Origin: Ctenosaura bakeri
Taxonomy: Eukaryota; Chordata; Lepidosauria; Squamata; Iguanidae
Reading direction: 5' to 3'
Length of the DNA: 64,000 nucleotides
Assembly: GCA_948474755.1 (NCBI GenBank)
Contig: CAOLHI010000964.1
Span: 186,001-250,000 of the forward strand
Shown here in pieces: positions 18,717 through 30,344 of the stretch. Position 1 is the stretch's first letter. Each line of letters begins with the position of its first letter. Both the position numbers and the translations under genes were made by a program. A model generated the notes under the pieces. That model saw only the letters and a list, made by a program, of their open reading frames with translations. It did not search any database and was not told the DNA's origin.

Positions 18717-19106
18717 CTTTTCTGAACTCTGGCTCCTGCTTTTCTTCAAGGTGAAAATTGGACTGATGATTAACAAGGAGGATTGATGGACTCACATGAT
18801 CTGGTAAAAAGATACACCCAGCCAGAGGCAAAGACCTTTTCCTGCTTTGCATTGGAGAGCAGAGTTGAATAAACTCTCACCCCAAATCCTAGAATGCAAA
18901 TGAGTCGATTCTCCACTGTAGCCCCTTAGCATCGCTCCAACATTGCAAATAAACAAATAAATATTTCTGGGAATGAGGTTGGAAACAATGAAAACAGGAA
19001 CGGCACATTGCTCTTAATATATCACAAATATGTGAGCTTGGAAAGCAATCCATTTTTGGACTACAATTCCCAGAACCACCCACCCACCCAGCATGGCAAT
19101 GGTCTC
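18717..19106. other. Intergenic, with a short SBS-like motif
   Basis: No gene recognised. At 19053-19071 GGACTACAATTCCCAGAAC resembles the foldback element at 63694 and the ZNF143/THAP11 motif. Confidence 0.35.
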
Positions 19107-19272
19107 ACATTTCCGCATCAGACTTTTATAGCGCGATGATTTCACTTTACTTAAACTGGGTTTGCAGTTCCAGGAGGGGTTGGCGGCCTCCTCCCCTAAA
19201 CTGCAAACCCCAGGATTCCATAGGAGGTTGAAAGTGGAATCATAGAGCTATAACAGTCTTGTGCGGAAATAA
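19107..19272. mobile_element. Palindromic MITE at the left border of the tandem duplication
   Basis: Left arm starts ACATTTCCGCATCAG with private CTTTTATAG. Right arm ends CAGTCTTGTGCGGAAATAAC. Its right end and the following CCTAGGAAAG are homologous to the right end of the copies at 20602 and 21931. Confidence 0.8.
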
Positions 19273-20184
19273 CCTAGGAAAGTAGAGCCTAAAAGCCATG
19301 GCTGCCGGCCCGTGTTGACAATATTGGGCTCAAGGACTCATAAAGGCGCCTCCCATGGGCATCTCTGGGCCTATAAGTCCATACTGCTGGATGGAGGTAG
19401 ATGTGGACACCATGGCCATCCTTGAGGTCTTGTTCTTCTGATGGGAGGTGGACACTCCTTCATCGGAGACACTTCAGGTCGGCCGGCCCCTCCCAGAACT
19501 GCAAACCCCAGGATTCCATAGGAGGTTGAAAGTGGAATCATCGCGCTATAAGAGTATTGTGCGGAAATAAAATGATTGCTTAAATGTGCAATTGAGCAGG
19601 TGCAAATTTTATGTGTGATTGTGAGGAACACATTTCCTCTCTTTTTGTAAAAGACAAGCATTCTCCCTGGTTTGGGAGCATAGCATGGAAAAGTTACTTA
19701 TCTGGCCTACAAGTCTCAGACCTCCCCCCATCCCCAGTCAGCATGGCCACTAAGGCACCTCCTCCTTTTTGATGAATTGTCTTTTGATGTTCCGCTCTTT
19801 CAACTGTTGTAAATTACAGCCATGCACCATTCTTTTGACCTGGAGTCCATGCTTTGGTTCTTCAGTTCTTCTCCTCTCGCCTTCTTCCTGGTGGGAACAG
19901 GAGGGGATTACGGAATTGTTCGGAGAGAAGGCGGCAAGAAACATGTTCCAGCCTTAGGGATGAAAGAGGGGTAAATAACTGCGGGTCTGGGAAATGTCTA
20001 GAATGGTGGGGTGATGTTAAATCCGTGACCTTCTCCAATCACACCTTTGCACACCTAAATTTGTATGGAAAAGGTACACAATCTGTACTCATCATGAGTG
20101 CTTTAGTCTCAGCAACTTCAAACGAAATGTGCTATATTGCTTGCTTTGCTACGGATATACACTGCTGACTACCTCTGGGTGAAG

Positions 20185-20347
20185 TTTATGGGTTGCAAGT
20201 TATCCATTCACACTCTCTCAGCCTCAGAGGAAGGCAATGGAAGCAACTCCCCTCTGAACAAATTCAGCCGAGAGAACACCATGGTATCGATCCGCTTTAG
20301 GGTTGCAAAAAATTGGAAAGGAGCTGAAGACACCCGACAACAACAAC
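20185..20347 (+). repeat. Sauria-type SINE remnant (second copy 21514-21676)
   Basis: CACACTCTCTCAGCCTCAGAGG, AAGGCAATGGAAGCAACTCC, TTTAGGGTTGCAAAAAATTG and GACAACAACAACC follow the order of the squamate SINE body and Bov-B-like tail. Duplicated within the 1,329-bp unit. Confidence 0.65.
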
Positions 20348-20397
20348 CAAAAGGAAGACGCCAGGCGGAATTCTGAGTATCTCCAGGGAGGACTAGG

Positions 20398-20602
20398 GCC
20401 ATTTCTGCACTAGACTTTTATAGTGTGATGATTCCACTTTCAACATCCTCTGGAATCCTGGGGTTTGCAGTTTTGGGAAGGGCCTCAAAGGTCACCCACA
20501 GAAGCCATCCTCAAAGGCCCCTCTGGAAACTGCAAACCCCAGGATTACATAGGACTTTGAAAGTGGAATCTTAGCGCTATAACAGTCTTGGGCGGAAATG
20601 GC
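20398..20602. mobile_element. Palindromic MITE with perfect 5-bp TSD
   Basis: Left terminus GCCATTTCTGCACTAG, right terminus GGGCGGAAATGGC. Flanked by CTAGG at 20393-20397 and 20603-20607. Loop CTCAAAGGTCACCCACAG. Confidence 0.88.
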
Positions 20603-21726
20603 CTAGGAAAGTAGAGCCCAAAAGCCGTGGCTGCTGGCCCGTGTTGACAACATTGGGCTCAAGGACCCATAAAGGCACCTTCCATGGGCATCTCTGGGAC
20701 TATAAGTCCATACTGCTGGATGGAGGTAGATGTGGACACCATGGCCATCCTTGAGGTCTTGTTCTTCTGATGGGAGGTGGACACTCCTTCATCGGAGACA
20801 CTTCAGGTCGGCCGGCCCCTCCCAGAACTGCAAACCCCAGGATTCTATAGGAGGTTGAAAGTGGAATCATCGCACTATAAGAGTATTGTGCGGAAATAAA
20901 ATGATTGCTTAAATGTGCAATTGAGCAGGTGCAAATTTTATGTGTGATTGTGAGGAACACATTTCCTCTCTTTTTGTAAAAGACAAGCATTCTCCCTGGT
21001 TTGGGAGCATAGCATGGAAAAGTTACTTATCTGGCCTACAAGTCTCAGACCTCCCCCCATCCCCAGTCAGCATGGCCACTAAGGCACCTCCTCCTTTTTG
21101 ATGAATTGTCTTTTGATGTTCCGCTCTTTCAACTGTTGTAAATTACAGCCATGCACCATTCTTTTGACCTGGAGTCCATGCTTTGGTTCTTCAGTTCTTC
21201 TCCTCTCGCCTTCTTCCTGGTGGGAACAGGAGGGGATTACGGAAGTGTTCGGAGAGAAGGCGGCAAGAAACATATTCCAGCCTTAGGGATGAAAGAGGGG
21301 TAAATAACTGCGGGTCTGGGAAATGTCTAGAATGGTGGGGTGATGTTAAATCCGTGACCTTCTCCAATCACACCTTTGCACACCTAAATTTGTATGGAAA
21401 AGGTACACAATCTGTACTCATCATGAGTGCTTTAGTCTCAGCAACTTCAAACGAAATGTGCTATATTGCTTGCTTTGCTACGGATATACACTGCTGACTA
21501 CCTCTGGGTGAAGTTTATGGGTTGCAAGTTATCCATTCACACTCTCTCAGCCTCAGAGGAAGGCAATGGAAGCAACTCCCCTCTGAACAAATTCAGCCGA
21601 GAGAACACCATGGTATCGATCCGCTTTAGGGTTGCAAAAAATTGGAAAGGAGCTGAAGACACCCGACAACAACAACCAAAAGGAAGACGCCAGGTGGAAT
21701 TCTGAGTATCTCCAGGGAGGACTAGG

Positions 21727-21931
21727 GCCATTTCTGCACTAGACTTTTATAGTGTGATGATTCCACTTTCAACATCCTCTGGAATCCTGGGGTTTGCAGT
21801 TTTGGGAAGGGCCTCAAAGGTCACCCACAAAAGCCATCCTCAAAGGCCCCTCTGGAAACTGCAAACCCCAGGATTACATAGGACGTTGAAAGTGGAATCC
21901 TAGCGCTATAACAGTCTTGGGCGGAAATGGC
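21727..21931. mobile_element. Palindromic MITE, duplicate of 20398-20602
   Basis: Same element carried along in the 1,329-bp tandem duplication; CTAGG again flanks both ends. The right arm has GGACGTTG where the first copy has GGACTTTG. Confidence 0.88.
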
Positions 21932-22178
21932 CTAGGAAAGTAGGGCCCAAAAGCCATGGCTGCTGGCCCGTGTTGACAATATTGGGCTCAAGGACTCATA
22001 AAGGCACCTTCCATGGGCATCTCTGGGACTATAAGTCCATACTGCTGGATGGAGGTAGATGTGGACACCATGGCCATCCTTGAGGTCTTGTTCTTCTGAT
22101 GGAGGTGGACAGTCCTTCATCGGAGATGCTTCAGGAGAGCAGAGTCCTGCCACGAATGGAAAGAAGAGGCTGCAGCGT
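21932..22178 (-). other. CHRNB1: CHRNB1 3' UTR region
   Basis: This sequence follows the CHRNB1 stop codon on the - strand. 21931-22131 is shared with the tandem units downstream. No AATAAA is visible on the - strand in this short interval, so the polyadenylation site is not placed. Confidence 0.55.
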
Positions 22179-22319
22179 TCATGGGAAGGGCTGGTCCGGG
22201 GGCAGGTGGAAGCTGGCGTCCAAGAAGATGGTGAGGGTGCCGATGGTGGTGAAGACGATGAAGGTCCAGAAGAAAAGGTGGTCCACCACAAAGGCCACGT
22301 ATTCCCAGTCCTCCTTCAG
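22179..22319 (-). CDS. CHRNB1: CHRNB1 exon 11 (M4 and stop)
   Basis: [20 protein letters not shown] through [16 protein letters not shown], then TGA at 22179-22181. Acceptor CCCTTCCAG. Confidence 0.97.
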   Translation of the reverse strand: MKEDWEYVAFVVDHLFFWTFIVFTTIGTLTIFLDASFHLPPDQPFP

Positions 22320-25300
22320 CTGGAAGGGTTGGAAGAGAGGGAGACTGAGAGGCAAGTTCTTCACGGCTCAGACAGACAGAGAGAAGCCATTTCCACACTA
22401 CACTACTCTAGTGCTATTGTTCCACTTTCAATCTCCTATGGAATCCTGGGATTTGCAGTTGAGAGAGGGGCATTTGGAATTCTCAGCCAGAGAGCTCTTC
22501 GGCCTCAGGAAACTACAAATTCCAGGATTCCATAGGATGTTGAAAGCGGAATGATAGCGCTATAACAGTCTAGTGCCTCACACCAACTCACCGCGTCATA
22601 GTCATCTTGTTCCTGGAGCTGCTCAGCTATGTACAAAACAGCATTCATGGCGGACTTCAAGTCTGGCGGGAGAGTGATGCTGTGAGAACTGGGACCATCG
22701 ATGAATTTTTTCATGTCCGTGAAGAACGCCTCCAGCTGAAACCTTCAGAAGGCAAAACAAGAGGGAGTCCAACAGAACGAGAACCCCACATTCCAGCCAC
22801 ACTATTTGGGTGTGGGGTTAAAGAGCACCTAAGAGAAGCAGGGGAGTGTATACTTAACAATTTCCAGCAGCAACAACAAATGCATCTGCTTCCCCTTTGG
22901 TAATTTTTCTGGGTCTTCCAAAAAAGAGGGGATGAAAAGACTAGCCCATTCAGAGTGAGGGCAATGCTGTTCCAAAAAAGTATTTACCTTACTCTCAACT
23001 GGCTTTGCAGCCCTCTGAACTGGTCTGTTGCAGAAATAATTTGGATCCCCACGTAAGCAAGTTAAGCGAACCAGACCATATGCTGGTAAAATTAATTTGG
23101 CAGAAATTGACTTGCTACCTCTAATGCATTCTAAATTGTAAACAGCTGTTTTAGAATCTCTTGTTTTAATTGATAAGTGCCAACTGCATGCATTTTTCAT
23201 TTTCTACAATTTTTTTTTATTTACATGCCTATAGGGAATAAAAGACAAACAATAAACAGAAAAAGAAACTCTAATGTCTAACCTAATACCAGACTAATTT
23301 TTCAAGTAACAATTAATATTTTAATTGAATTCATTGCTATTCGGGGAATAATTTGGGGGGAATGGTTATTTTGCCTACTTTTAATAGCTTTCATTTATTT
23401 TATTTTATTTAAATTTAAAACTAATGCGTCAATATCTATTAACACATCAAATTAATTCTGCCATTTTCTGGTGGAATTTTAGTATTAATGAGTAACTGTT
23501 CAATGTAACTATTCAGCATCAACATTTTATTTCCAATTTGTTGGTATAGTTGTGAAAGCTGGATGGTGAAGAAAGATCACAGCAGGGGGGAAAATCAGCT
23601 TATTTGAGATGTGGTGGAGGAGGGTTCCATGGATACCCTGAAGTGCTAAAAAGAGAAATGAAGGGGTCTGAGAGCAAAGCCATTTCCGCACTAGGCTGTT
23701 ATAGCGGTATGATTCCACTTTCAACCTCCTATGGAATCCTGGGGTTTGCAGTTTCGGGAGGGGCTGGTCAGCCCCTCCCGAAACTGCAAACCCCAGGATT
23801 CCATAGGAGGTTGAAATGGAATCATACCGCTATAACAGCCTAGTGTGGAAATAGCCCATATCCCCACTTCCATTGCTCCTACTTTCTTTATTCCACATAT
23901 ATTTCTCGTTTCCAATGCCACCAGCCCCATGCAAAGTCGTGACCTCACCTGTTGGGTTTGGGGAACTCGTAGGCAGGGGTGCGGATGAAATATTCGTCCG
24001 TACGGCGGTTGATTTTCACCTCTTGTTTGGGGTGCAGAGGGGGAGGTTTTAGGACAGGTTCGGGCTTTGGACGCCGCAGGCCCAAATATGGAGGAAGCTT
24101 GTGGATAAAAATCTGGAAAGGCAGAAGGAGAGAGAGCGAGAGGAAGGGGATGCATTTTGGAATGTTGCCTGTGAATGTTTGCTGCACAGAAGATAACAAG
24201 ATAGGAGATATCAGCCATTTCTGCATGGGGTAAGTAAAACGGTGCAGTGCGTCCTCCCCGGAGGACGTCTGCACTTGGAGAGCTCTGGGTCCTGACTACT
24301 TACCGTAGATCTGCACCTCAGTTTGCTCCAGAACAACCCCAAATGGTCCTCCAGCGTTTTTTGAAAGACCTGATTGTTCTGGTCTTTCAACATGCTGGCG
24401 TGCGCCATTGCGTGCCTGCTCTCCGGTGCAGATTCGCAGGCTTGCACCAATGCGAGCCTGCGATCTGCGGAGGGGGGCTTTAGGCTGGCAAGCTTCAGCG
24501 GTTCGTCGAGACCCATGACCAACCAGAAGCCGACGTTTTGGACAGCGGAGCAGCGGATCTACGACCACGCACTGCTCCACCTTGCCCCGGACCAGACCGG
24601 ACTGCCAGAAGATCTGGTGAGTTGTGGCAGGGAGCGATTCCCTTGCCGCGTGTGGAAATGGCCATCGTCTAGACTTCAAATGTTGCGTTACTCTGGTGTA
24701 AGTAAGTGGGTGATGGCAGCAGGAGGAAAAAGGCTATGATCCTTGTCATGAGCCAGGCAGAGCAGGAGGCTGAGCAGGCTGCCGATTCAGACGGGGACTC
24801 TGAGTTGGGCTTGGACTCCCAGCCGGGGCGAGGAGGATCCCTTGGAGGGAGAGGGGGCTCCTGCAGAGGCAAGGGAGGGGCCTGCCAGCGACTCCCCAGC
24901 TGACCCAGGGCCGAAACCTATGGCAGGGGAGTCCAATGCTTCCGGTTCGACAGAAGCTGCTGCTTCCCACTCCAGCCTGGAGCTTGCAGTAGACTCTCCC
25001 CCACGTTCCTCCAGGGGCGGCTGGAAAAGGTGGCAGTTCGTAAATCAAAACGCCTGCTAGGGAAGCGGCTGAGATCAGAGGGCCTTCAGCTGGGGGCCAG
25101 GTTAACGGACACTTGATCAGCCCCTGCTGGGCTAAAGACTATTTAAGGCAGATGCTGGGGAGTGGGGGTTATGGGGCAACAACTGCCATTCATCTGTGAC
25201 TCTGCTTCCTGTTCCATGGGCTTGCCATTCCTGAGTTCCACTGCCTTCGTTCGTTTTGGGTGACGTAACCCCTTAATTCCTTTACGGCTTTATTTATTGC

Positions 25301-28300
25301 CTCTGTTTGTTTTGGGTGCTGTAAACCCTTGATTAATTTATGGACAACTTACTAAAAGTCATAAAACTCCTGTTGCCTCTGTGTTAGAATCAAAGAATCA
25401 TAGAAATTCAGAGTTGGAAGAGACCACACAGGCCATCCAGTCCAACCCCCTGCCATGCAGGAACACCCTCAAATCAATCCCGACAGATGACCGTCAAGCC
25501 TCTGCTTAAAAACCTCCAAGGAAGGAGCCTCCACTACACTCGGAGGCAGCAGATTCCACTGCCGGACAGCCCTGACCGTCAGGAAGTTCCTCCTGAGGTT
25601 CAGGTGGAATCTCCTTTCCTGCAGCTTGAATCCATTGCTCCTTGTCCTGTTCTCTGGAGCAGCAGAAAACAAGGCCCCTCCTTCCTCTATGTGGCATCCC
25701 TTCAAATATTTAAACATGGCTCTCATGTCCCCTCTTAACCTCCTCTTCTGCAGACTAAACATCCCCAGCTCTCTAAGTCTATCCTCCTAGGGCTTCATGG
25801 CTTCCAGGCCTCTCACCCTTTTGGTCGCCCTCCTCTGGACTTGCTCCAGCTTGTCAATATCCTTCTTGAATTGGGGTGCCCAGAACTGGACACAGTATTC
25901 AAGATGGGGTCTAACCAAGGCAGAGTAGAGTGGTACCAGTACCTCCCTCGATCTAGACACCATACTCCTATTGATGCAGCCGAGAATTGCATTGGCTTTC
26001 TTGGCTGCCGCATCACACTGCTGACTCATGTTCAGCCTGTGGTCTATGAAGACTCCTAGATCCCTTTCACACGTCCTGCTATCCAGCCATGTGTTCCCCA
26101 TCCTATATTTCTGTATTCCATTATTTCTACCTAAGTGTAGGACCTTACATTTCTCTCTGTTGAATTTCATTTTGTTCGCCCTGGCCCAGCCTGACATTGA
26201 CAATCATTATGGCCACGAAGGAAGAAAAGCACTAGAAAAACAGGGCAGCCGGATCTAGAATGCCCACAAACCTGTCAGTGACATGCATGCACATAAATGC
26301 AGCTTATGTGTGTGTATCTCTTTTTTGGGATGGAGCATAAGGTGCTGTTCTGTACCCTCCTGCACCCCATCCAAAATGTCCCTCACCAGGAAGAGCTGCT
26401 AGTCTTCAGATGATGAAGTTGCAGCTGGTCTGGGCTCTGTGGGGAAGGGAAAGAAAGGCACATTCCATATGTGAGCACAACCTCTGTTTCCTTTCCCCTC
26501 TTGAGCCGAGACGAGCTCGTTCTTCATTATGTGAATTATTTCCCATCCTCTCCCCTCCTTATAGGTAAGCAGCAAAAGTTGCAGTGGCCTCTTCTGGGAC
26601 CTGACACCTGTGGGGAGGGAGATTTTGGGCAATTTGCAAAGGATGATAGCTCTTTGAGCCCTTTCCAAAAGCAAAGGAAAGGAAAGGAAAAGAAAAGATA
26701 TGGACTTGGAACTGGGACTGTGGAGAATTGCTCTCTGATTGTTTGATGTAGGACTTCAGCCTTTGTCTGTCTTCTCCCATAGCTGCTGTGAAATTGTAAA
26801 AAAAAATTGCAACCCACTATCACATAGTATATGTCCAGATGCTCCCCGCTGTTGTCATGTGCATGGTTGTGGTCATTTTTTGTGGTTTTACACAAAGGTG
26901 CTCCTGATAGTTGCAGGAAGAAATGAATGGCCCGTATTGGATGGATTTCTTTCTCCAGCATATTGGAATGTCACCTCTGTCCGGAAGGCCAAATGGAGGT
27001 GAGTTGAGGTCCCTGGAGCAATTGATTTTGCTGTTTGTTTCTACCACTGTTTCTCCCTGTTCATAATAAGTTTGGTGGAGGGGCCTGGCCGTGCTTACTC
27101 CAGCGAAGCCACCGAAACAACACACCCTACTGGTCCCCCAAAGGGAGGGTCACCTTGAAGCCCCCATACCCCATCCACGATGGGATTAAGAGAAGGGAAA
27201 GGAGCAGGGGGAGTTATAGGAACCCAGAGCTTGGGCCATTTCCGCACTAGACTGTTAATAGCGCTATGATTCCACTTTCAACCTCCTATGGAATCCTGGG
27301 GTTTGCAGTTTCCGGCTGGCCAGCTGGAATTTAAACCCCAGGATTCCATAGGAGGTTGAAGTGGAATCATCGCGCTATAAGAGTGTCATGTGGAAATGTT
27401 CTTGGACTGCAGGGCTAGCTTGGCAAGTGGATCTGTCACACTTAGGAGGCCCTGGTGGCTACCAAAACGCATGCACCCCATGGGCCTGAGCTTTCCCCAC
27501 CACTGCTCTAGCCCCCCATCCTCTCCCAAGAGGGAGTCCCATACCTGCCTCACCCAGAAGGGCATTTCGTGGGTGTTGGGTGAGCGATGGTGGAGGTTTA
27601 GGTCTACCACGCTGAGGATGACGGGGAAGGTGACTAAGGTCATGGTGAACATCAAGTACTTGATGATGATGGGCACCGCCAAGGATGTCTCCGGGACCTT
27701 GTCGGCCAGCAAGAGCAGGAAGACGGTCAAGGTCAGGAGGGCAAAGATGGAGAGGGTCATTTTCTCACCTGCAGGAGGGGGAGAGGGCTCAAAGTCATAG
27801 ACATAGAAATGTAGAGTTGGAAGAGATCCCAGGGGCCATCAAGTCCAACCCCTGCTATGCAGGGAAACACCCATCAAAGCATTCCCAACAATGGCCATCC
27901 AGCCTCTTGCTTAAAAACCTCCAAAGAAGGAGGAGACTCCACCAAGGCAGCGCCTATTCCACTGCCGGACAGCCCCTGACCGTCAGGAAGTTCCTCCTGA
28001 GGTTCAAGTGGAACCTCCTTTCCTGTAGCTTGAATCCATGGCTCCTTGTCCTAGTCTCTGGAGCAGCAGAAACAAGCCCACTCCCTCCTCAAATGGCATC
28101 CCTTCAATATTTAAACATGGCTATCATGTACCCTCTTAACCTTCTCTTCTGCAGACTAAACATCCCCAGCTCCCTAAGCCGTTCCTCATAGGGCTTCATG
28201 GCTTCCAGACCCTTCCCCATTTTGGTCACCCTCCTCTGGACTTGCTCCAGCTTGACCATGTCCTTCTTGAATTGGGGTGCCCAGAACTGGACACAGGATT

Positions 28301-29794
28301 CCAAATGAGGCCTAACCAAAGGCTCCCACACAGCAGTCAGAACAATGGCCCAGAAGAGCATAGAGAAGCTGTTGATGGCTGCATCTGGTGTCTCGCACAT
28401 TACATAGAAGCTGAAGAAGTGCTGGGTTTTGCTCAGAACTATAAAGGGAGCTCACCAAGGTGCCAAACCCCAGGCCAATAGGCTGGGCGGCTTCTTGAAA
28501 TCCAGACTGAAATCTAGAATGGAATTGCTTTCCCCCAAGCCATGGAGGCCACTAGCCAGTGCTAACTATCAATATAGCTTCTGTTCTTGCTGGAAAACAA
28601 CTGCAGGGAGCAGAAAAAAGTTACTTTGCCATGAAATCACATTGGAAATTATTCAGCGGTGGATAACTTAAGGATGTTGAGTCCGTAAGATGCCCTGAGT
28701 CCCACAACGGGGAAAAAATAATAACACGAATTTAAATACATGTCTCATTCTTCTTATTACTGTTAAGTCTTTTTTGCACAAAGGGTGCGTTTTGGAGGGC
28801 AGAATGAATCCCAAACTGTGAAGATTCTCATCTGTCTAGGATTCTCCCCATCTGGGTTTCTCAACACTTGGCCCAGTCCTGACTATTTTTTGGATTTTTA
28901 AAAATATTCTTTCTACCCCTAGTTGTTATCCAAAATATTTGGGGCAATCAGGAGCCATTAGCCTTGCAAAAGGCCAGCTCCAGATGAAGAGAAACTAGAA
29001 TTAGCTTGTTGGTATGGGTCAAGATGCTTGCTTGCATTTTTGGAGGAGCTGCCCTTGTGGAACTGGGAAAGGAAGACAATTTGGGTTACTGTCTGAGTTT
29101 CAAAAATTATTGCGGCCATTTCCGCACTAGACTGTTATAGCGCTATTATTCCACTTGCAACATCCTATGGAATCCCCGGGTTTGCAGTTTCGGGAGGGGC
29201 CAGCCGGCCCCTCCCGAAACTGCAAACCCCAGGATTCCATAGGATGTTGCAAGTGGAACAATAGTGCTATAACAGTCTAGTGCGGATGCCACATGGTAAA
29301 TGAAATGGATAAGATTTGGCTTAGAATCATAGAATCATAGAAATGTAGAGTTGGAAGAGACCCCAGGGGCCATCCAGTCCAACCCCCTGCCATGCAGGAA
29401 CACCCTCATAGCACTCCCTTGGACAAATGGCCATCCAGCCTCTGCTTAAAAACCTCCAAGGAAGGAGACTCCACTACACTCCGAGGCAGCCCATTCCACT
29501 GCCGGACAGCCCTGACCGTCAGGAAGTTCTTCCTGAGGTTCAGGTGGACTCTCCTTTCCTGCAGCTTGAATCCATTGCTCCTTGTCCTGGTCCCTGGAGC
29601 GGCAGAGAACAAGCCTGCTCCGTCCTCAACATGGCATCCCTTCCTTGGCTTGGTGGTGAAGGGACTGAATTCAAAGGATTCTCTCCCAAGAACCTTCAAG
29701 AATTTGGAGTTTGAGAATCTGTAATTTATGGAAGATCAGCTGGAAAAGAAGTATGGAAGAATACTTCAGTCTATGATCACAGCAGTGAGACTGT

Positions 29795-29847
<53 letters not shown>

Positions 29848-30290
29848 TATTATTATTATTATTATTATTATTATTTATTTGTATCCCGCCTCTCCATACG
29901 GATGAGGTGGCGAACAACATGAAATACATCATACATTACAAATAGCATGTATGCAGAACAAGAGAACTCGGAAATCCCTGCACTTGAAGAATGGTTGTTA
30001 AAATTGAATGAGTTCGCAGAAATGGATAAATTGTCAGACTTGATTAGGGAAAAATCACTGGAGAGATTTAAGGAAGATGGGAAACCCTGGATAGACTTTT
30101 TAAGGGGGAAAAAATAAAGTGATGGAATAAGTTTTGGTTTTGGGAATTAGCATGAGTCAGTTAGCAAGAGAGGTTTATGAATGAGTTTTAAACAGCGGGA
30201 AGGACCATTCTGTGTATAGCAATATCGCTGTTGCAAACAAGTCAGAAGTTATCCATTTACTGTATATTTCTATTTTTTTTCTGTATGTGC

Positions 30291-30344
<54 letters not shown>

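Larger units (their letters stand above)
19273..22131. repeat. 1,329-bp tandem duplication (two full units plus a partial third)
   Basis: The junction CCTAGGAAAGTAG recurs at 19273, 20602 and 21931, and CTATAAGTCCATACTG at 19371, 20700 and 22029, always 1,329 bp apart. Units 1 and 2 are nearly identical with about a dozen visible differences. Each holds a CHRNB1 3'-UTR-like piece, a MITE right arm (19478-19572; 20807-20901), a single minisatellite unit, a Sauria SINE and a complete MITE. The third copy runs only to about 22131, where it continues as the true CHRNB1 terminal exon instead of the MITE arm. Confidence 0.92.

Noticed and set aside
29796..29875. Open frames of poly-Asn, poly-Ile, poly-Tyr or poly-Leu in many places (also 600-666, 4190-5010, 42688-42760, 60640-60700)
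   Set aside because: They are translations of AAT/TTA microsatellites and SINE tails, not proteins.
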